Of a DNA stretch of 64,000 nucleotides, positions 52,901 through 57,542 are shown piece after piece. Positions within the stretch are counted from its first letter, which is position 1. Every line of letters starts with the position of its first letter. The stretch is from Nostoc sp. C052. Lineage in GTDB: Bacteria > Cyanobacteriota > Cyanobacteriia > Cyanobacteriales > Nostocaceae. The notes beneath the pieces are model-generated. The model searched no databases. It saw only the letters and a list, made by a program, of their open reading frames with translations, and was not told the origin of the DNA. The position numbers were made by a program, and so were the translations under genes. The DNA lies in contig NZ_CP040272.1 in NCBI RefSeq assembly GCF_013393905.1, forward strand, positions 1,240,001-1,304,000. Direction: 5' to 3'.

Positions 52901-55567
52901 TTTTTAGATGACACAGAGTCACTAATTGACAACAATAACCAAGGTAATCCCACTGGGGTTGTGACTGCTTCTCATCTAGCCAATGTGATTTACACATCCG
53001 GTTCCACAGGTAAACCCAAAGGGGCGATGGTTGAGCATCGGGGATTATACAGCCTAGCTCTAGCACAGATTCAGGCTTTTGGCGTAGGTTCTAAGAGTCG
53101 CGTTCTCCAGTTTGCCTCTTTCAGTTTTGATGCCTGCATCTCCGAAATCTTGATGAGTTTAGGGTCAGGCGCAACCCTTTACCTGGCAACAAAAGACGCA
53201 ATCATGCCTGGTACACCGTTAGTTGAGAGCTTACGCAACTATGGCATTACCCATATCACCTTACCACCATCGGCATTAGCAGTCTTGCCAAATAAAGAAC
53301 TTCCCCATCTGCAAACAATTATTGTTGCTGGTGAAGCTTGTTCATCTGAACTGGTCAAACAATGGTCTGTTGATAGAAGCTTCTTCAACGCTTACGGGCC
53401 GACAGAAGCAAGCGTTTGTGCCACGATCGCTAAATGCAATCTTGAAGATGAGAAAGTTACCATTGGTCGTCCTATTGCCAACGTGCAAGTCTACATTTTA
53501 GATTCGCAATTACAACCAGTACCAGTTGGTGTAGCGGCAGAACTGCACATTGGTGGTGTAGGATTAGCCAGAGGTTATCTCAACCGTCCAGAATTGACAA
53601 CTGAGAAATTCATTCCTCATCCCTTTAGCAATGAACCTGATGCAAGACTCTACAAAACTGGGGATTTAGCGCGTTATTTACCAGACGGCAACATTGAATA
53701 TCTAGGACGCATTGATAACCAAGTAAAAATTCGCGGCTTCCGCATTGAATTAGGCGAAATTGAAGATGTTTTGACTCAACATCCCTTGGTACAGGAAAGT
53801 GTCGTAGTTGCCAATGTTGATAACACTGGTGATAAACAACTAGTAGCTTACTTAGTACCTGCACTGAAAAACAAAGTTTTACCCCAACAGTTGGCGCAAT
53901 GGCAAAATGAATACGTAAGCGACTGGCAAATGCTGTATGAGCAAGCTTACGGACAACCACAAACAGAAGCCGATGACCTGACTTTTAATATCAGTGGTTG
54001 GAACAGTTCTTACACAAAGCAAGCTATTCCAGATTGGGAAATGCGCGAGTGGGTTGAGAATACAGTCAACCGCATACTGTCTCTGTCTCCACAGCGAGTA
54101 TTAGAAATTGGTTGTGGTACGGGGTTACTCTTATCCCGCGTAGCTCCCAACAGCCAAGAGTATTGGGGGATTGATTATTCCAGTGCTGCCTTACAACACG
54201 TCGAGCAGATGTGTAAAACAGTGGCAGGTTTAGATAATGTGCGTCTACTGCAACGAACGGCAGATAACTTTGAGGGTATCCCCTGTGGAGTGTTTGATAC
54301 TGTCGTGATTAACTCCGTTGTCCAGTATTTTCCCAGCGTAGAGTATTTGTTGCAGGTAATCGAAGGCGCGATCGCCACAATGACTCAACAAGGTAAGCTA
54401 TTCATAGGTGACATCCGCAGTTTGCCGCTACTTGAACCATTCCATGCTGCCGTGCAGTTGTCCCAAGCGGCTGAAGACAAAACTATTGAGCAATGGCAAC
54501 AGCAGGTAAATTCTAGTGTAGCTGCTGAAGAAGAATTGCCGATCGATCCTAATTTCTTCATTGCCCTCAAACAAAGTTTCCCTCAAATTACTTGGGTGGA
54601 GATTCAGCCCAAACGCGGTTATGCCCAAAACGAGTTAACGCAATTCCGCTATGATGTCACCCTGTATATAGGTAGTGATGTGCAAACAAATACCGTGTCT
54701 TGGTTAAACTGGCAACTAGACAAGCTCTCGTTTGCACAAATTCAACATCAACTACAACAACAGCCAGAACTTTTAGGAATCAGAGGTGTACCTAATCAAC
54801 GAGTGCAGCAAGCACTACAAATTTGGCAATGGTGGGAAAATTCCCCAGATGTCGAAACAGTAGGACAACTGCGCCAACTACTAGCACAACAATCGACAGA
54901 AGGGATTAACCCCGAAGAATTTTACCAGTTGGGGCAGCAACTAGATTACACTGTTCACCTCAGTTGGTGGGGTAGTAGTCAAGATGGCGCTTATGATGTG
55001 GTGTTCAGTCGCAAGCCACAACTAAAAGCCGCATTCTGGGATAATTCCAGCATCACTGCCAAACCTTGGACTGAATACACTAATAATCCCCTATACGGCA
55101 AGTTAGCCCAAAAGTTAGTGCCGCAAGTGCGCTCCTTTATTCAACAAAAGCTACCCAATTACATGGTTCCCCAAGCTTTTGTTCTCCTCAAGGCACTGCC
55201 GTTAACACCTAATGGTAAAGTTGACCGTCGCGCCTTACCTGCACCGGATACAGCTACGAGAAATGTTGGCACTAGCTTTGTTTCACCCCGCACACCTTTA
55301 GAAGCTCAACTGGTGCAGATTTGGGCTGAAGTCTTGGGTGTGGAACGCATTGGTGTTAAAGACAACTTCTTTGAACTAGGGGGACATTCGCTGTTAGCAA
55401 CGCAAGTGGTGTCACGGATTAACTCAAACTTAGGATTTAGCTTATCTGTACAAAAAATGTTTGAGTTTCCCACCATATCCGCGATCGCATCTTACCTAGA
55501 AGTCATGGATTGGGCAGCAGAAGATTCAGCAGTACCTGATAACAGTGATGAAGTAGTGGAGTTTTAA
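34943..55567 (+). CDS. Six-module NRPS of a cyanopeptolin-type (Ahp-cyclodepsipeptide) pathway
   Basis: The ATG at 34943 has GGAG 8 bp upstream and gives 6874 aa; the 34937 ATG is too close to it. Domains: TubC_N docking (1-60), then C-A-PCP six times, starting near residues 76, 1145, 2215, 3285, 4360 and 5410. Module 6 has an N-methyltransferase inside its A domain (VLEIGCGTGLLLS near 6385). Pocket codes read by eye are: m1 and m2 DFWNIGMVHK (Thr); m3 DLKNFGSDVK (unassigned); m4 DVENAGVVTK (recalled for Ahp positions of cyanopeptolin synthetases); m5 DAWTIAAVCK (Phe); m6 DASTIAAVCK (N-methyl-Tyr/Phe). The order Thr-X-Ahp-Phe-NMe-aromatic is the cyanopeptolin ring. No E domains are seen. Oddities: HHIVSDD instead of HHxxxDG in the m5 C domain, and HRK instead of NGK in m4 A10. 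In-frame repeats lie at 40079, 41805 and 45008. Confidence 0.92.
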   Translation: MTNSIVEFLDRLSNLNIKLEADGERLRCHAPEGVLTLTLRQEIAARKTEIILFLQQAKQVKTAHQLSIQPVSRDGELPLSFAQQRLWFLHQLSPDSRSYNMLLILRLEGALNIVALQQSLSELVRRHEILRTTFPAVDGKPVQVIASPTDLTLPCYDVQGLSAEEQTVQIQQIVESIVSKPFDLAVGPLVQFTLFQLSDQEYILLLKMHHIIYDGWSLDIFNRELSQVYTAFTQGLPNPLPELPIQYADFAVWQRQWLTGEVLERQLVYWQKQLTGVSGVLELPTDKPRPPVQSFRGGVARFQLDRNLTQRLKQLSQESDTTLFMTLLAAFLVLLYRYSGQTDIVVGSPIANRNSPQVKNLMGFFANTLALRGDLSGNPSFADFLRQVRQTTLSAYTHQDLPFEMLVERLQPERDLSRNPLVQVMFALQNTSLDFGDLPGLTIENISLPIDEMVKFDLDANYWEDSGGLEGLWSYSTDLFEATTIARIAQHFQTLLQAITANPKARIAELPLLTPQEQQQLLVEWNNTQADYSQDKCIHQLFEEQVQRTPDAVAVVFENQQLTYHELNTRTNQLAHYLRSLGVKSDTLVGLCVERSLETIVGMLGILKAGGAYVPLDSEYPQDRLSFMLEDAQVSVLLTQQELLNKLPEHNAQLVCIDSDRSTIAQHSNRNPQNITTPDNLAYVIYTSGSTGKPKGVLVNHSNVTRLFAATEDWYKFNQDDVWTMFHSYAFDFSVWEIWGALLYGGKLVVVPYLVTRSPESVYHLLCTEKVTILNQTPSAFRQLIQAEQSMTTIGDLNLRLVIFGGEALELKSLQPWFERHGDISPQLVNMYGITETTVHVTYRPLNKADLQSTASVIGRPIPDLQVYVLDEYLQPVPIGVPGEMYVGGEGVARGYLNRTDLTQQKFISHPFSTNPQAQLYKTGDKARYLPNGELEYLGRIDNQVKIRGFRIELGEIEALLVQHPAVWENVVVVREDEPGDKRLVAYVVPQKQQSPTVQQLRQFLKAKLPEYMMPSALVLLESLPLTPNGKVDRRALPKPELDGTLLEKYIAPRTPTEEMLAQIWAQVLKVEQVGIYDNFFELGGHSLLATQVVSRIRNIFKVELPLRELFATATVVQLAQVIGQLQQQDLKLSTAPILRRVENADLPLSYAQQRLWFLDQLNPNSAFYNIPTALCLAGKLNQAALEQSLIEIIHRHEILHTNFIAVDGKPSQIIQKQPNWTICVVEFQHLPSSEQEIATQKLAQQQATQPFDLTKEALVRATLVVLSQTEHILLLCMHHIVSDGWSMGVFISELAALYNAYSQGQPSTLAPLPIQYADFALWQRQWLQKDVLQSQLSYWQKQLKDAPALLSLPTDRPRPAVQTDNGAYQEFTLSQKLTGELTQLSHKQEVTLFMTLLAAYNILLYRYTGQSDILVGSPIANRDRSEIEGLIGFFVNTLVMRTDLTENPSFSQLLARVRDMAMQAYTHQDLPFEMLLEALQPERDLGHTPLFQVMFSLQNNSISELELTGLTVNQLKVEGITAKFDLTLLMQKTSTGLVGIWEYNTDLFDASTIERMTGHFVTLLEGIIANPEEQISQLPLLRPSEEQQLLVEWNDTSVDYSIDKCIHQLFEEQVARTPDAVAVTFGNQQLTYQQLNTQANQLAHYLRSLGVKADVLVGICLERSLLMIVGILGILKAGGAYLPLDPDYPQERLSFMLEDAQVQVLLTQQQFVETLYTTSLHQGRVVCLDSDWEKIAQNSLSNPQNTATPDNLAYVIYTSGSTGKPKGVLVNHNNVTRLFAATEACYKFNAQDVWTMFHSYAFDFSVWEIWGALLYGGRLIVVPYLVTRSPESFYQLLCTEKVTVLNQTPSAFRQLIQAEQSIASTGELNLRLVIFGGEALELSSLQPWFERHGDTLPQLVNMYGITETTVHVTYRPLSKADLYDTASVIGRPIPDLQVYLLDQNLQPVPIGVPGEMYVGGAGVTRGYLNRPELTQQRFISNPFVNTQGSRLYRTGDLARYLPNGELEYLGRIDNQVKIRGFRIELGEIEGLLASHPAVWENVVMVREDELGDKRLVAYVVPKAEQSTTVQELREFLGNQLPSYMIPNAFVLLESLPLTANGKIDRRALPKPELDSTQLEKFVAPRNPIEEMLVQIWAQVLTVEQVGIHDNFFELGGHSLLATQLVSRIRNLFKVELPLRELFSNATVAQLARSLQHLQQQDITLTAPPILKRAENVELPLSFAQQRLWFLDQFEPNRPFYNIPIALRLAGTLNQAALQQSLQAIITRHEALRTNFITIDGQATQVIRGLGIGDWGLGIVSVVNLQHLPLNEQEITVQELAQEHAIQPFDLVNQALFRAKLLVLSETEHILLVCMHHIVSDGWSMGVFVKELAALYDAYAQGKSPNLAPLSIQYADFALWQRQWLQGDVLQSQLNYWQEQLKDAPALLPLPTRPRPAVQTFVGAYHEFAISLELTQKLTQLSQQQGCTLFMTLLAAYDTLLYRYTQQEDILVGTPIANRDRSQIEGLIGFFVNTLVMRTNLAGNPSFSELLGRVREMAMQAYTHQHLPFEMLVEALQPERNLSHSPLFQVLFVLENAPISTVELTGLRVNQLQFQSTTAKFDLTLGMQNSPTGLVGVWEYNTDLFDTDTIERLAGHFVTLLESVVANPQQRISHLPLLTHPEQHQLLVEWNNTQAEYPQDKCIHQLFEEQVKRTPNAVAVVFENEHLTYQQLNTRANSLANYLRSLGVGADELVGICVERSLEMVVGLLGILKAGGAYLPLDPEYPQDRLSFMLQDAQVGVLLTQQHLVNKLPEHSATVICLDSDRETIEQNSNSNPVNTATLGNLVYVIYTSGSTGKPKGAGVYHRGFVNLVNWLVTDYQFTAKDSTILISSLSFDLTQKNIFAPLVIGGVLNLPPDGFDPSYILDVISQQKVTWVNCTPSTFYSILTSVDDSFAKTQSLRYVFLGGEPISIPNLLSWQNSPSCSAKIVNSYGPTECADVCAAYTVEQADEFLNKSIPIGKPLPNVKLYILDENLQLVPVGVIGELCIAGIGVGIGYINDLQRTNEKFIPNPFSKDKSERLYKTGDLVRYLDDGNIEYLGRIDNQVKIRGFRIELGEIETVLNSHPQIQQAVVVAREDIPGDKRLVAYLAASDKSLTSHQLREFLKHQLPEYMVPSAIAILESLPLTPSGKVDRRALPKPDLQSTADKYVTPRTPTEEILAQIWAQVLKVEQVGIYDDFFELGGHSLLATQLVSRICKIFQVELPLRELFATATVGELAPIIEQLQQKELKQVVPPILRRAENVEIPLSLTQQRLWFLDQFEPNSALYNIPFALRLAGTLNQAALQESLQEIIARHEALRTNFITVDGEATQVIRGLGTGDWELGIVSVVEFQHLSANEKEIAVQELIQQQALQPFELASQALIRATLLVLSETEHILLMCMHHIVSDGWSIGVFVSELTALYNAYAQGHLSPLAPLLIQYADFAIWQRQWLQGDVLQSQLDYWQEQLKDAPTLLPLPTDRPRPAVQTFAGVHHEFALSAELTQKLTKLSQEQGCTLFMTLLAAYDTLLYRYTGVADILVGTPIANRDRPETERLIGFFVNTLVLRTELSGNPSFNELLTRVRSMAMEAYSHQNLPFEMLVEALQPERDLSHSPLFQVDFLLQNDPLSTIDLTGLTVSSLPIDTAMAKFDLTLAMENTANGLVGVWEYNTDLFDHSTIERMRSHFLTLLEAVVANPQERIDQLPLLTAVEQQQILVEWNDTGADYPGDKCLHQLFEQQAQLTPDAVAVVFDNEQLTYQQLNTQANQLAHYLQSLGVEPEVLVGIYLERSLSIIVILLAVLKAGGGYVPLDPDYPQQRLTDISQDSQVSVLITQQKLLDSLPVSGVKIIVLDAEFEMLATQSQENLVSAVKPENLACLLYTSGSTGKPKGVMLTHAALVNHSSAISEVLGLTSSDRVLQFASFGFDVAAEEIYPTWYKGGTVVIRPVQMFPDFANLAEFIAQQKLTVLNITPAYWHEWTVAVSQSYATVPDCLRLVAVGGDAVLPETVTMWRELVGYRITCLNVYGPTEASVTAVVHDLLHPESGKTNTVLIGRPIANTQIYILDSNLQPVPIGIKGELHIGGVRLARGYFNRPELTQEKFLPNQFKDPKVDRIYKTGDLARYLPDGNIECFGRIDNQVKIRGFRIELGEIEAVLNQHPDVQASCVILREDTPGIKRLVAYVVPYSQEIPAISELRQFLYNRLPLYMVPSTFVTLESLPLTAHRKVDRRALPAPDLQSEQIDNYVAPRTPVEETLAQIWAQVLKLEQVGIHENFFELGGHSLLATQLVSRIRNIFKIELPLRSIFAAATVAALAELIGQLQPQQAEFTSVPILPRAKDAQLLLSFAQQRLWFLEQLQPNSALYNIPEALRLVGTLNQAALEQSLQEIIVRHEALRTNFIAVDGQARQITQTQIDWQISVINLKHLPVNEQEITVQELAQEQALQPFDLAKGALIRAKLLVLSETEHILLISMHHIVSDDWSMGVFVSELTALYNAYAKNQPSPLPQLPIQYADFALWQRQWLQGDVLQSQLNYWQEQLKDAPALLPLPTDLPRPALQTFAGAYQKFELSPQLTKKLTQLSQQQGATLFMTLLAAYNTLLYRYTGVADISVGTPIANRDRSEIEGLIGFFVNTLVMRTDLSANPNFCELLGRVREVALAAYAHQNLPFEMLVEALQPERNLSHTPLFQVAFILQNAPTSEVEMTGLTLSHVSTAGVTAKFDLTLAMGSTDTGLVGVLEYNTDLFDAATIERMAGHFVTLLEAIVANPQESISQLPLLTAVEQQQLLIDWNDTSVDYPTEKCIHQLFEEQVARTPDALAVVFENEQLTYNQLNCRANSLAHYLRSLGVGSDVLVGLCVERSLEMLVALLGILKAGGAYVPLDPEYPQERLQFMLEDAQVGVLLTQKQLVNKLPQHQARLVCLDEIESQINENNQDNLIGMLSATNLANVIYTSGSTGKPKGVMVKHTGFVNLSQAQIHTFGVNSDSRILQFASLSFDASIWEIIMALGSGATLYLGTKDSLAPGTPLLERLRDRGITHITLPPSALLVMSAEELPALQTIIVAGEACSAELVKLWSVGRNFFNAYGPTETTVCATIAKCHPEDEKISIGRPIANTQIYILDSYLQPVPMGVPGELHIGGVGLAQGYLNRSELTQEKFIPNPFGDSRLYKTGDLARYLPNGNIEYLGRIDHQVKVRGFRIEAGEIEALLDQHPHVQASCVILREDSPGGKSLVAYVVPNSQQILTTSELRQFLSNHLPHYMMPQAFVILESLPLTPNGKIDRRALPTPDLHSEQKDYVAPRTLSEEMVAQIWAQVLKLEQVGIYDNFFELGGHSLLATQVISRLQEALQISLPLRSLFESPTVAQLSEVISSQMETGLALTAPPILPVSRNADIPLSWAQERLWFVNQLEGKSGAYTIDLTLRLVGNLNVRALEQALAAIAQRHEPLRTQFKLKNNQPVQVIDPYTTFTLPVVDLQNVADPSKQVVQLAKEEVCKPFDLANGSVLRVKLWQVATDEYVLVLAIHHIAADGWSMGVLTNELTAYYQAIATSSPVTLPELPIQYADFAVWQRQWLTNEVLERQLSYWKQQLTGAPPLLELPTDRPRPAIQTFRGGTERLQLSAKLTQQLKKLSQESGTTLFMTLLAGFVVLMSRYSGQKDLIIGSPIANRNRTEIEGLIGFFVNTLVLRFNLSEEPTFEALLAQVRRVTQEGYDHQDLPFEMLVEELQVERNLDRNPLVQVMFALQNAPSAPLELPGLTVEGMASGLDSVRLDLEFYLWDLPQGLAGFCSYNSDLFDAATIARMMEHFQIVLEAIVANPKQPAALLPILTQPEHHQLLLGWNDTFVDYPQDQCIHQLFEEQVERTPHAVAVVFGNEQLTYHQLNCQANQLAHYLQSLGVGADVLVGICVERSLSMVIGLLAILKAGGAYVPLDSEYPSDRLGFMLQDTQVKVLLTQERLLEKLPQHQAKLVFLDDTESLIDNNNQGNPTGVVTASHLANVIYTSGSTGKPKGAMVEHRGLYSLALAQIQAFGVGSKSRVLQFASFSFDACISEILMSLGSGATLYLATKDAIMPGTPLVESLRNYGITHITLPPSALAVLPNKELPHLQTIIVAGEACSSELVKQWSVDRSFFNAYGPTEASVCATIAKCNLEDEKVTIGRPIANVQVYILDSQLQPVPVGVAAELHIGGVGLARGYLNRPELTTEKFIPHPFSNEPDARLYKTGDLARYLPDGNIEYLGRIDNQVKIRGFRIELGEIEDVLTQHPLVQESVVVANVDNTGDKQLVAYLVPALKNKVLPQQLAQWQNEYVSDWQMLYEQAYGQPQTEADDLTFNISGWNSSYTKQAIPDWEMREWVENTVNRILSLSPQRVLEIGCGTGLLLSRVAPNSQEYWGIDYSSAALQHVEQMCKTVAGLDNVRLLQRTADNFEGIPCGVFDTVVINSVVQYFPSVEYLLQVIEGAIATMTQQGKLFIGDIRSLPLLEPFHAAVQLSQAAEDKTIEQWQQQVNSSVAAEEELPIDPNFFIALKQSFPQITWVEIQPKRGYAQNELTQFRYDVTLYIGSDVQTNTVSWLNWQLDKLSFAQIQHQLQQQPELLGIRGVPNQRVQQALQIWQWWENSPDVETVGQLRQLLAQQSTEGINPEEFYQLGQQLDYTVHLSWWGSSQDGAYDVVFSRKPQLKAAFWDNSSITAKPWTEYTNNPLYGKLAQKLVPQVRSFIQQKLPNYMVPQAFVLLKALPLTPNGKVDRRALPAPDTATRNVGTSFVSPRTPLEAQLVQIWAEVLGVERIGVKDNFFELGGHSLLATQVVSRINSNLGFSLSVQKMFEFPTISAIASYLEVMDWAAEDSAVPDNSDEVVEF
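40079..40106. repeat. Perfect 28-bp palindrome inside an adenylation-domain coding sequence
   Basis: The half-site is GTAGAGACGTTGTA followed by its exact reverse complement. This is a well-known interspersed palindrome type of Nostocales. It lies in module 2's A domain and encodes VETLYTTSLH, where sister modules have LLNKLPEHN or similar. The frame is kept. Confidence 0.9.
41805..41836 (-). repeat. CCCCAGT-type heptamer repeat (STRR) in frame within a condensation domain
   Basis: The plus strand reads GGGGACTGGGGATT and GGGGACTGGGGGCT, i.e. the reverse complement of CCCC(A/G)(A/G)T heptamers known as STRR1 in heterocystous cyanobacteria. It encodes RGLGIGDWGLGI in the module 3 C domain, absent from most sister modules. 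Confidence 0.85.
45008..45039 (-). repeat. Second in-frame CCCCAGT heptamer repeat, module 4 condensation domain
   Basis: GGGGACT heptamers in tandem, then GGGAACT, encode RGLGTGDWELGI at exactly the same domain position as in module 3. The modules were probably duplicated after one insertion, or converted. Confidence 0.85.
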
Positions 55568-55570
55568 GCA

Positions 55571-56374
55571 ATGAAAAGCACATTTGAATTTATTTGTCAA
55601 CTCAAAAATTTGAGTATCAATCTAAAGATAGATGGCGATCGCCTACGCTGCCACGCGCCTGAAGGGGCTTTAACTCCAACCCTACGCCAAGAAATAGCTA
55701 AACGCAAAACAGAAATTATTTCCTTATTGCAAGAAGCAAAGCAGCTGAAAGTTTCTGAGCAGTTGTCTATTCAAAGAGTGCCACGGGACGGTAAACTACC
55801 GCTATCTTTTGCCCAACAGCGACTCTGGTTTGTTCAGCAACTCTCACTTGAGAGTGATTCTTACAATATGCTGGAAGCATTGCGGCTAGATGGCTCCTTA
55901 AACGTAGTTGCACTAGAGCAGAGCTTAAGTGAACTTATTCGCCGCCATGAAGTTTTAAGAACCACTTTTCCCTCAGTAGACGGAAATCCTATCCAGCACA
56001 TTGCCCCTGCCACAGCCTTAAATTTACCCATCCATGACTTGCAGGAGTTGTCAGCCAAGGAGCAGACAGCCCAGATTCAACAAATGGTCAAGTCTCTTGC
56101 GTCCCAGCCTTTCGACTTAGCTGTGGGGCCATTAGTACAATTTACCCTGCTACAACTAAGTCAAAACGAGTACGTACTGCTGTTGAAGATGCACCATATT
56201 ATCTATGATGGTTGGTCTTTAAGCATCTTTTACCGGGAATTATCTCGGCTATATGCAGCTTTTACTCAAGGCTTGCCCAACCCACTACCCCCATTACCCA
56301 TCCAGTATGCTGACTTTGCCTTTTGGCAACGCCAATGGCTCACAGGTGAAGTTCTCGAACGCCAACTTAAGTAG
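55571..56374 (+). pseudogene. 5' part of the terminal NRPS gene: docking plus half a condensation domain
   Basis: This is the start of the last NRPS gene, 3 bp after the six-module gene. It encodes a TubC_N docking domain (residues 1-60) and the N-terminal half of a condensation domain. That half includes LPLSFAQQRLWFVQQL, RRHEVLRTTF and the catalytic HHIIYDGWS, up to GEVLERQL. The frame then enters an IS630-family element and stops within two codons. Joining base 56369 to base 57543 restores the reading frame exactly (Q-L-N-Y-W-Q-K) through to the stop at 60961, giving one protein of about 1,400 aa (docking-C-A-PCP-TE). In the present sequence this fragment cannot complete a C domain. Confidence 0.88.
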
Positions 56375-56445
56375 AACAAGGTGAAAAAACCAAACTGTGT
56401 AAAGATAAGTAAATACATAAATGTGTCTACCAAGGTAACAGGGGT

Positions 56446-56901
56446 ATGGGCAGCCGTTTAAGGGCATTTCTGACTCGTGAGCAAGATAGAACTTTGTTTA
56501 ACCTGAGAACGGCAGATGTACCCCAGAAAGTTAAAGACAGAGCAGAAGTGATTAGATTGAGCGCAAATGGTTGGTATGTAGAGAAGATAGCGGCTCACTT
56601 TAATTGGACAGCACAAACAGTGCGAGAAGTTTTGCATAGATGGGAGCATCTTGGTTTAGAGGGACTTTGGGAAAAACCAGGGCGAGGAGGAAAATCAAGG
56701 TGGACGGAAGATGACATGGTGTTCTTAGAAGAATGTTTAGAGAAAGAACCTCGTACATATAACAGCGTTCAATTAGCCCAAAGATTAGAACAAGAACGCT
56801 CGGTAACATTGAGTCCTGACTGGTTAAGGCAGGTACTAAAAAAAAGGGGATCATTTGGAAACGAACGAGAAAAAGCCATAAAGGAAAACAAGATCCAGTA
56901 G
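56446..56901 (+). CDS. IS630-family transposase, first frame (helix-turn-helix part)
   Basis: This 151-aa ORF carries two helix-turn-helix segments typical of IS630 transposases: VKDRAEVIRLSANGWYVEKI then HFNWTAQTVREVLHRW, and SPDWLRQVLKKRG. It is followed after a frame change by the catalytic part at 56925. The overlap area contains an A-run (tactaaaaaaaaggg), a plausible frameshift site as in other two-frame IS630 elements. Alternatively the gene is simply frameshifted. Confidence 0.85.
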   Translation: MGSRLRAFLTREQDRTLFNLRTADVPQKVKDRAEVIRLSANGWYVEKIAAHFNWTAQTVREVLHRWEHLGLEGLWEKPGRGGKSRWTEDDMVFLEECLEKEPRTYNSVQLAQRLEQERSVTLSPDWLRQVLKKRGSFGNEREKAIKENKIQ

Positions 56902-56924
56902 TACAGCAAGTTAAACAAGCAGAT

Positions 56925-57500
56925 TTGGAAATGTTGGAATTGTCTGCGGCCGCAGGAGAAATCGATTTAAAGTATCTAGATGAATCAGGGTTTTGTGCTT
57001 GGAGTGAACCGAGTTACAGCTACTACTTCCGAGGCAAACAAAAACGTTTAGAGCAGAGCAAGCGTCGAGGTCGAAGGTTAAGTATTATTGGCTTTCTTCA
57101 ACCGTTAATTAGTTTCGTTTACGGTCTGGTAATTGGAGGCGTTTCACGCAAATCTTATATTCAAATGATGGAGCTTGAAGCACTAGAAGCACAAAAAACG
57201 GGACGCATAAGAGTCATAGTGCAGGATAACGGCCCAATACATCGATGTAAAGAAGTGCAGGAGTTATGGCCAAAGTGGGAAGAGATGGGTTTGTACATCT
57301 TCTTTCTACCCAAATATTGTTCGGAAATGAACCCAATTGAATTGGAGTGGCAACACCTCAAAAAAGATGAACTAGCCTCGAAAACTTTTGAAGATGAGTT
57401 AGACCTTGCCTATGCTGTGATTGATGGAGTTCAAGCTAGAGCAGAGAAGGGAAATTACAGTACACAACGTATAAGATTTAACTCTAACTCTTCCCCTTAA
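56925..57500 (+). CDS. IS630-family transposase, second frame (DDE part)
   Basis: This 191-aa ORF has the catalytic triad positions YLDESGFC (first Asp), IVQDNGPIHR (second Asp) and FLPKYCSEMNPIELEWQHLK (Glu). The last block corresponds to the LPPYSPxLNPIE motif of IS630/Tc1-mariner. Together with the upstream frame it makes a full-length transposase. No lesion is seen besides the frame change, so the element could be mobile. Confidence 0.88.
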   Translation: MEMLELSAAAGEIDLKYLDESGFCAWSEPSYSYYFRGKQKRLEQSKRRGRRLSIIGFLQPLISFVYGLVIGGVSRKSYIQMMELEALEAQKTGRIRVIVQDNGPIHRCKEVQELWPKWEEMGLYIFFLPKYCSEMNPIELEWQHLKKDELASKTFEDELDLAYAVIDGVQARAEKGNYSTQRIRFNSNSSP

Positions 57501-57542
57501 TTGTTTGTTACATAGTTATAAATTTTCTCCACGACTTACTTA

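Larger units (their letters stand above)
56370..57540 (+). mobile_element. IS630-family insertion sequence (1171 bp) with TA target duplication
   Basis: Host TA dinucleotides flank the element at 56368-56369 and 57541-57542. The ends are imperfect inverted repeats: AGTAGAACAAGGTGAAAA on the left, and the reverse complement AGTAAGTCGTGGAGAAAA on the right. Insertion at TA with its duplication is the IS630 hallmark. It splits the condensation domain of the terminal NRPS module. Confidence 0.9.

Noticed and set aside
35000..55500. Many short minus-strand open frames across the NRPS genes
   Set aside because: They are antisense shadows of strongly coding NRPS sequence, recur at homologous places in each module and encode nothing recognisable.
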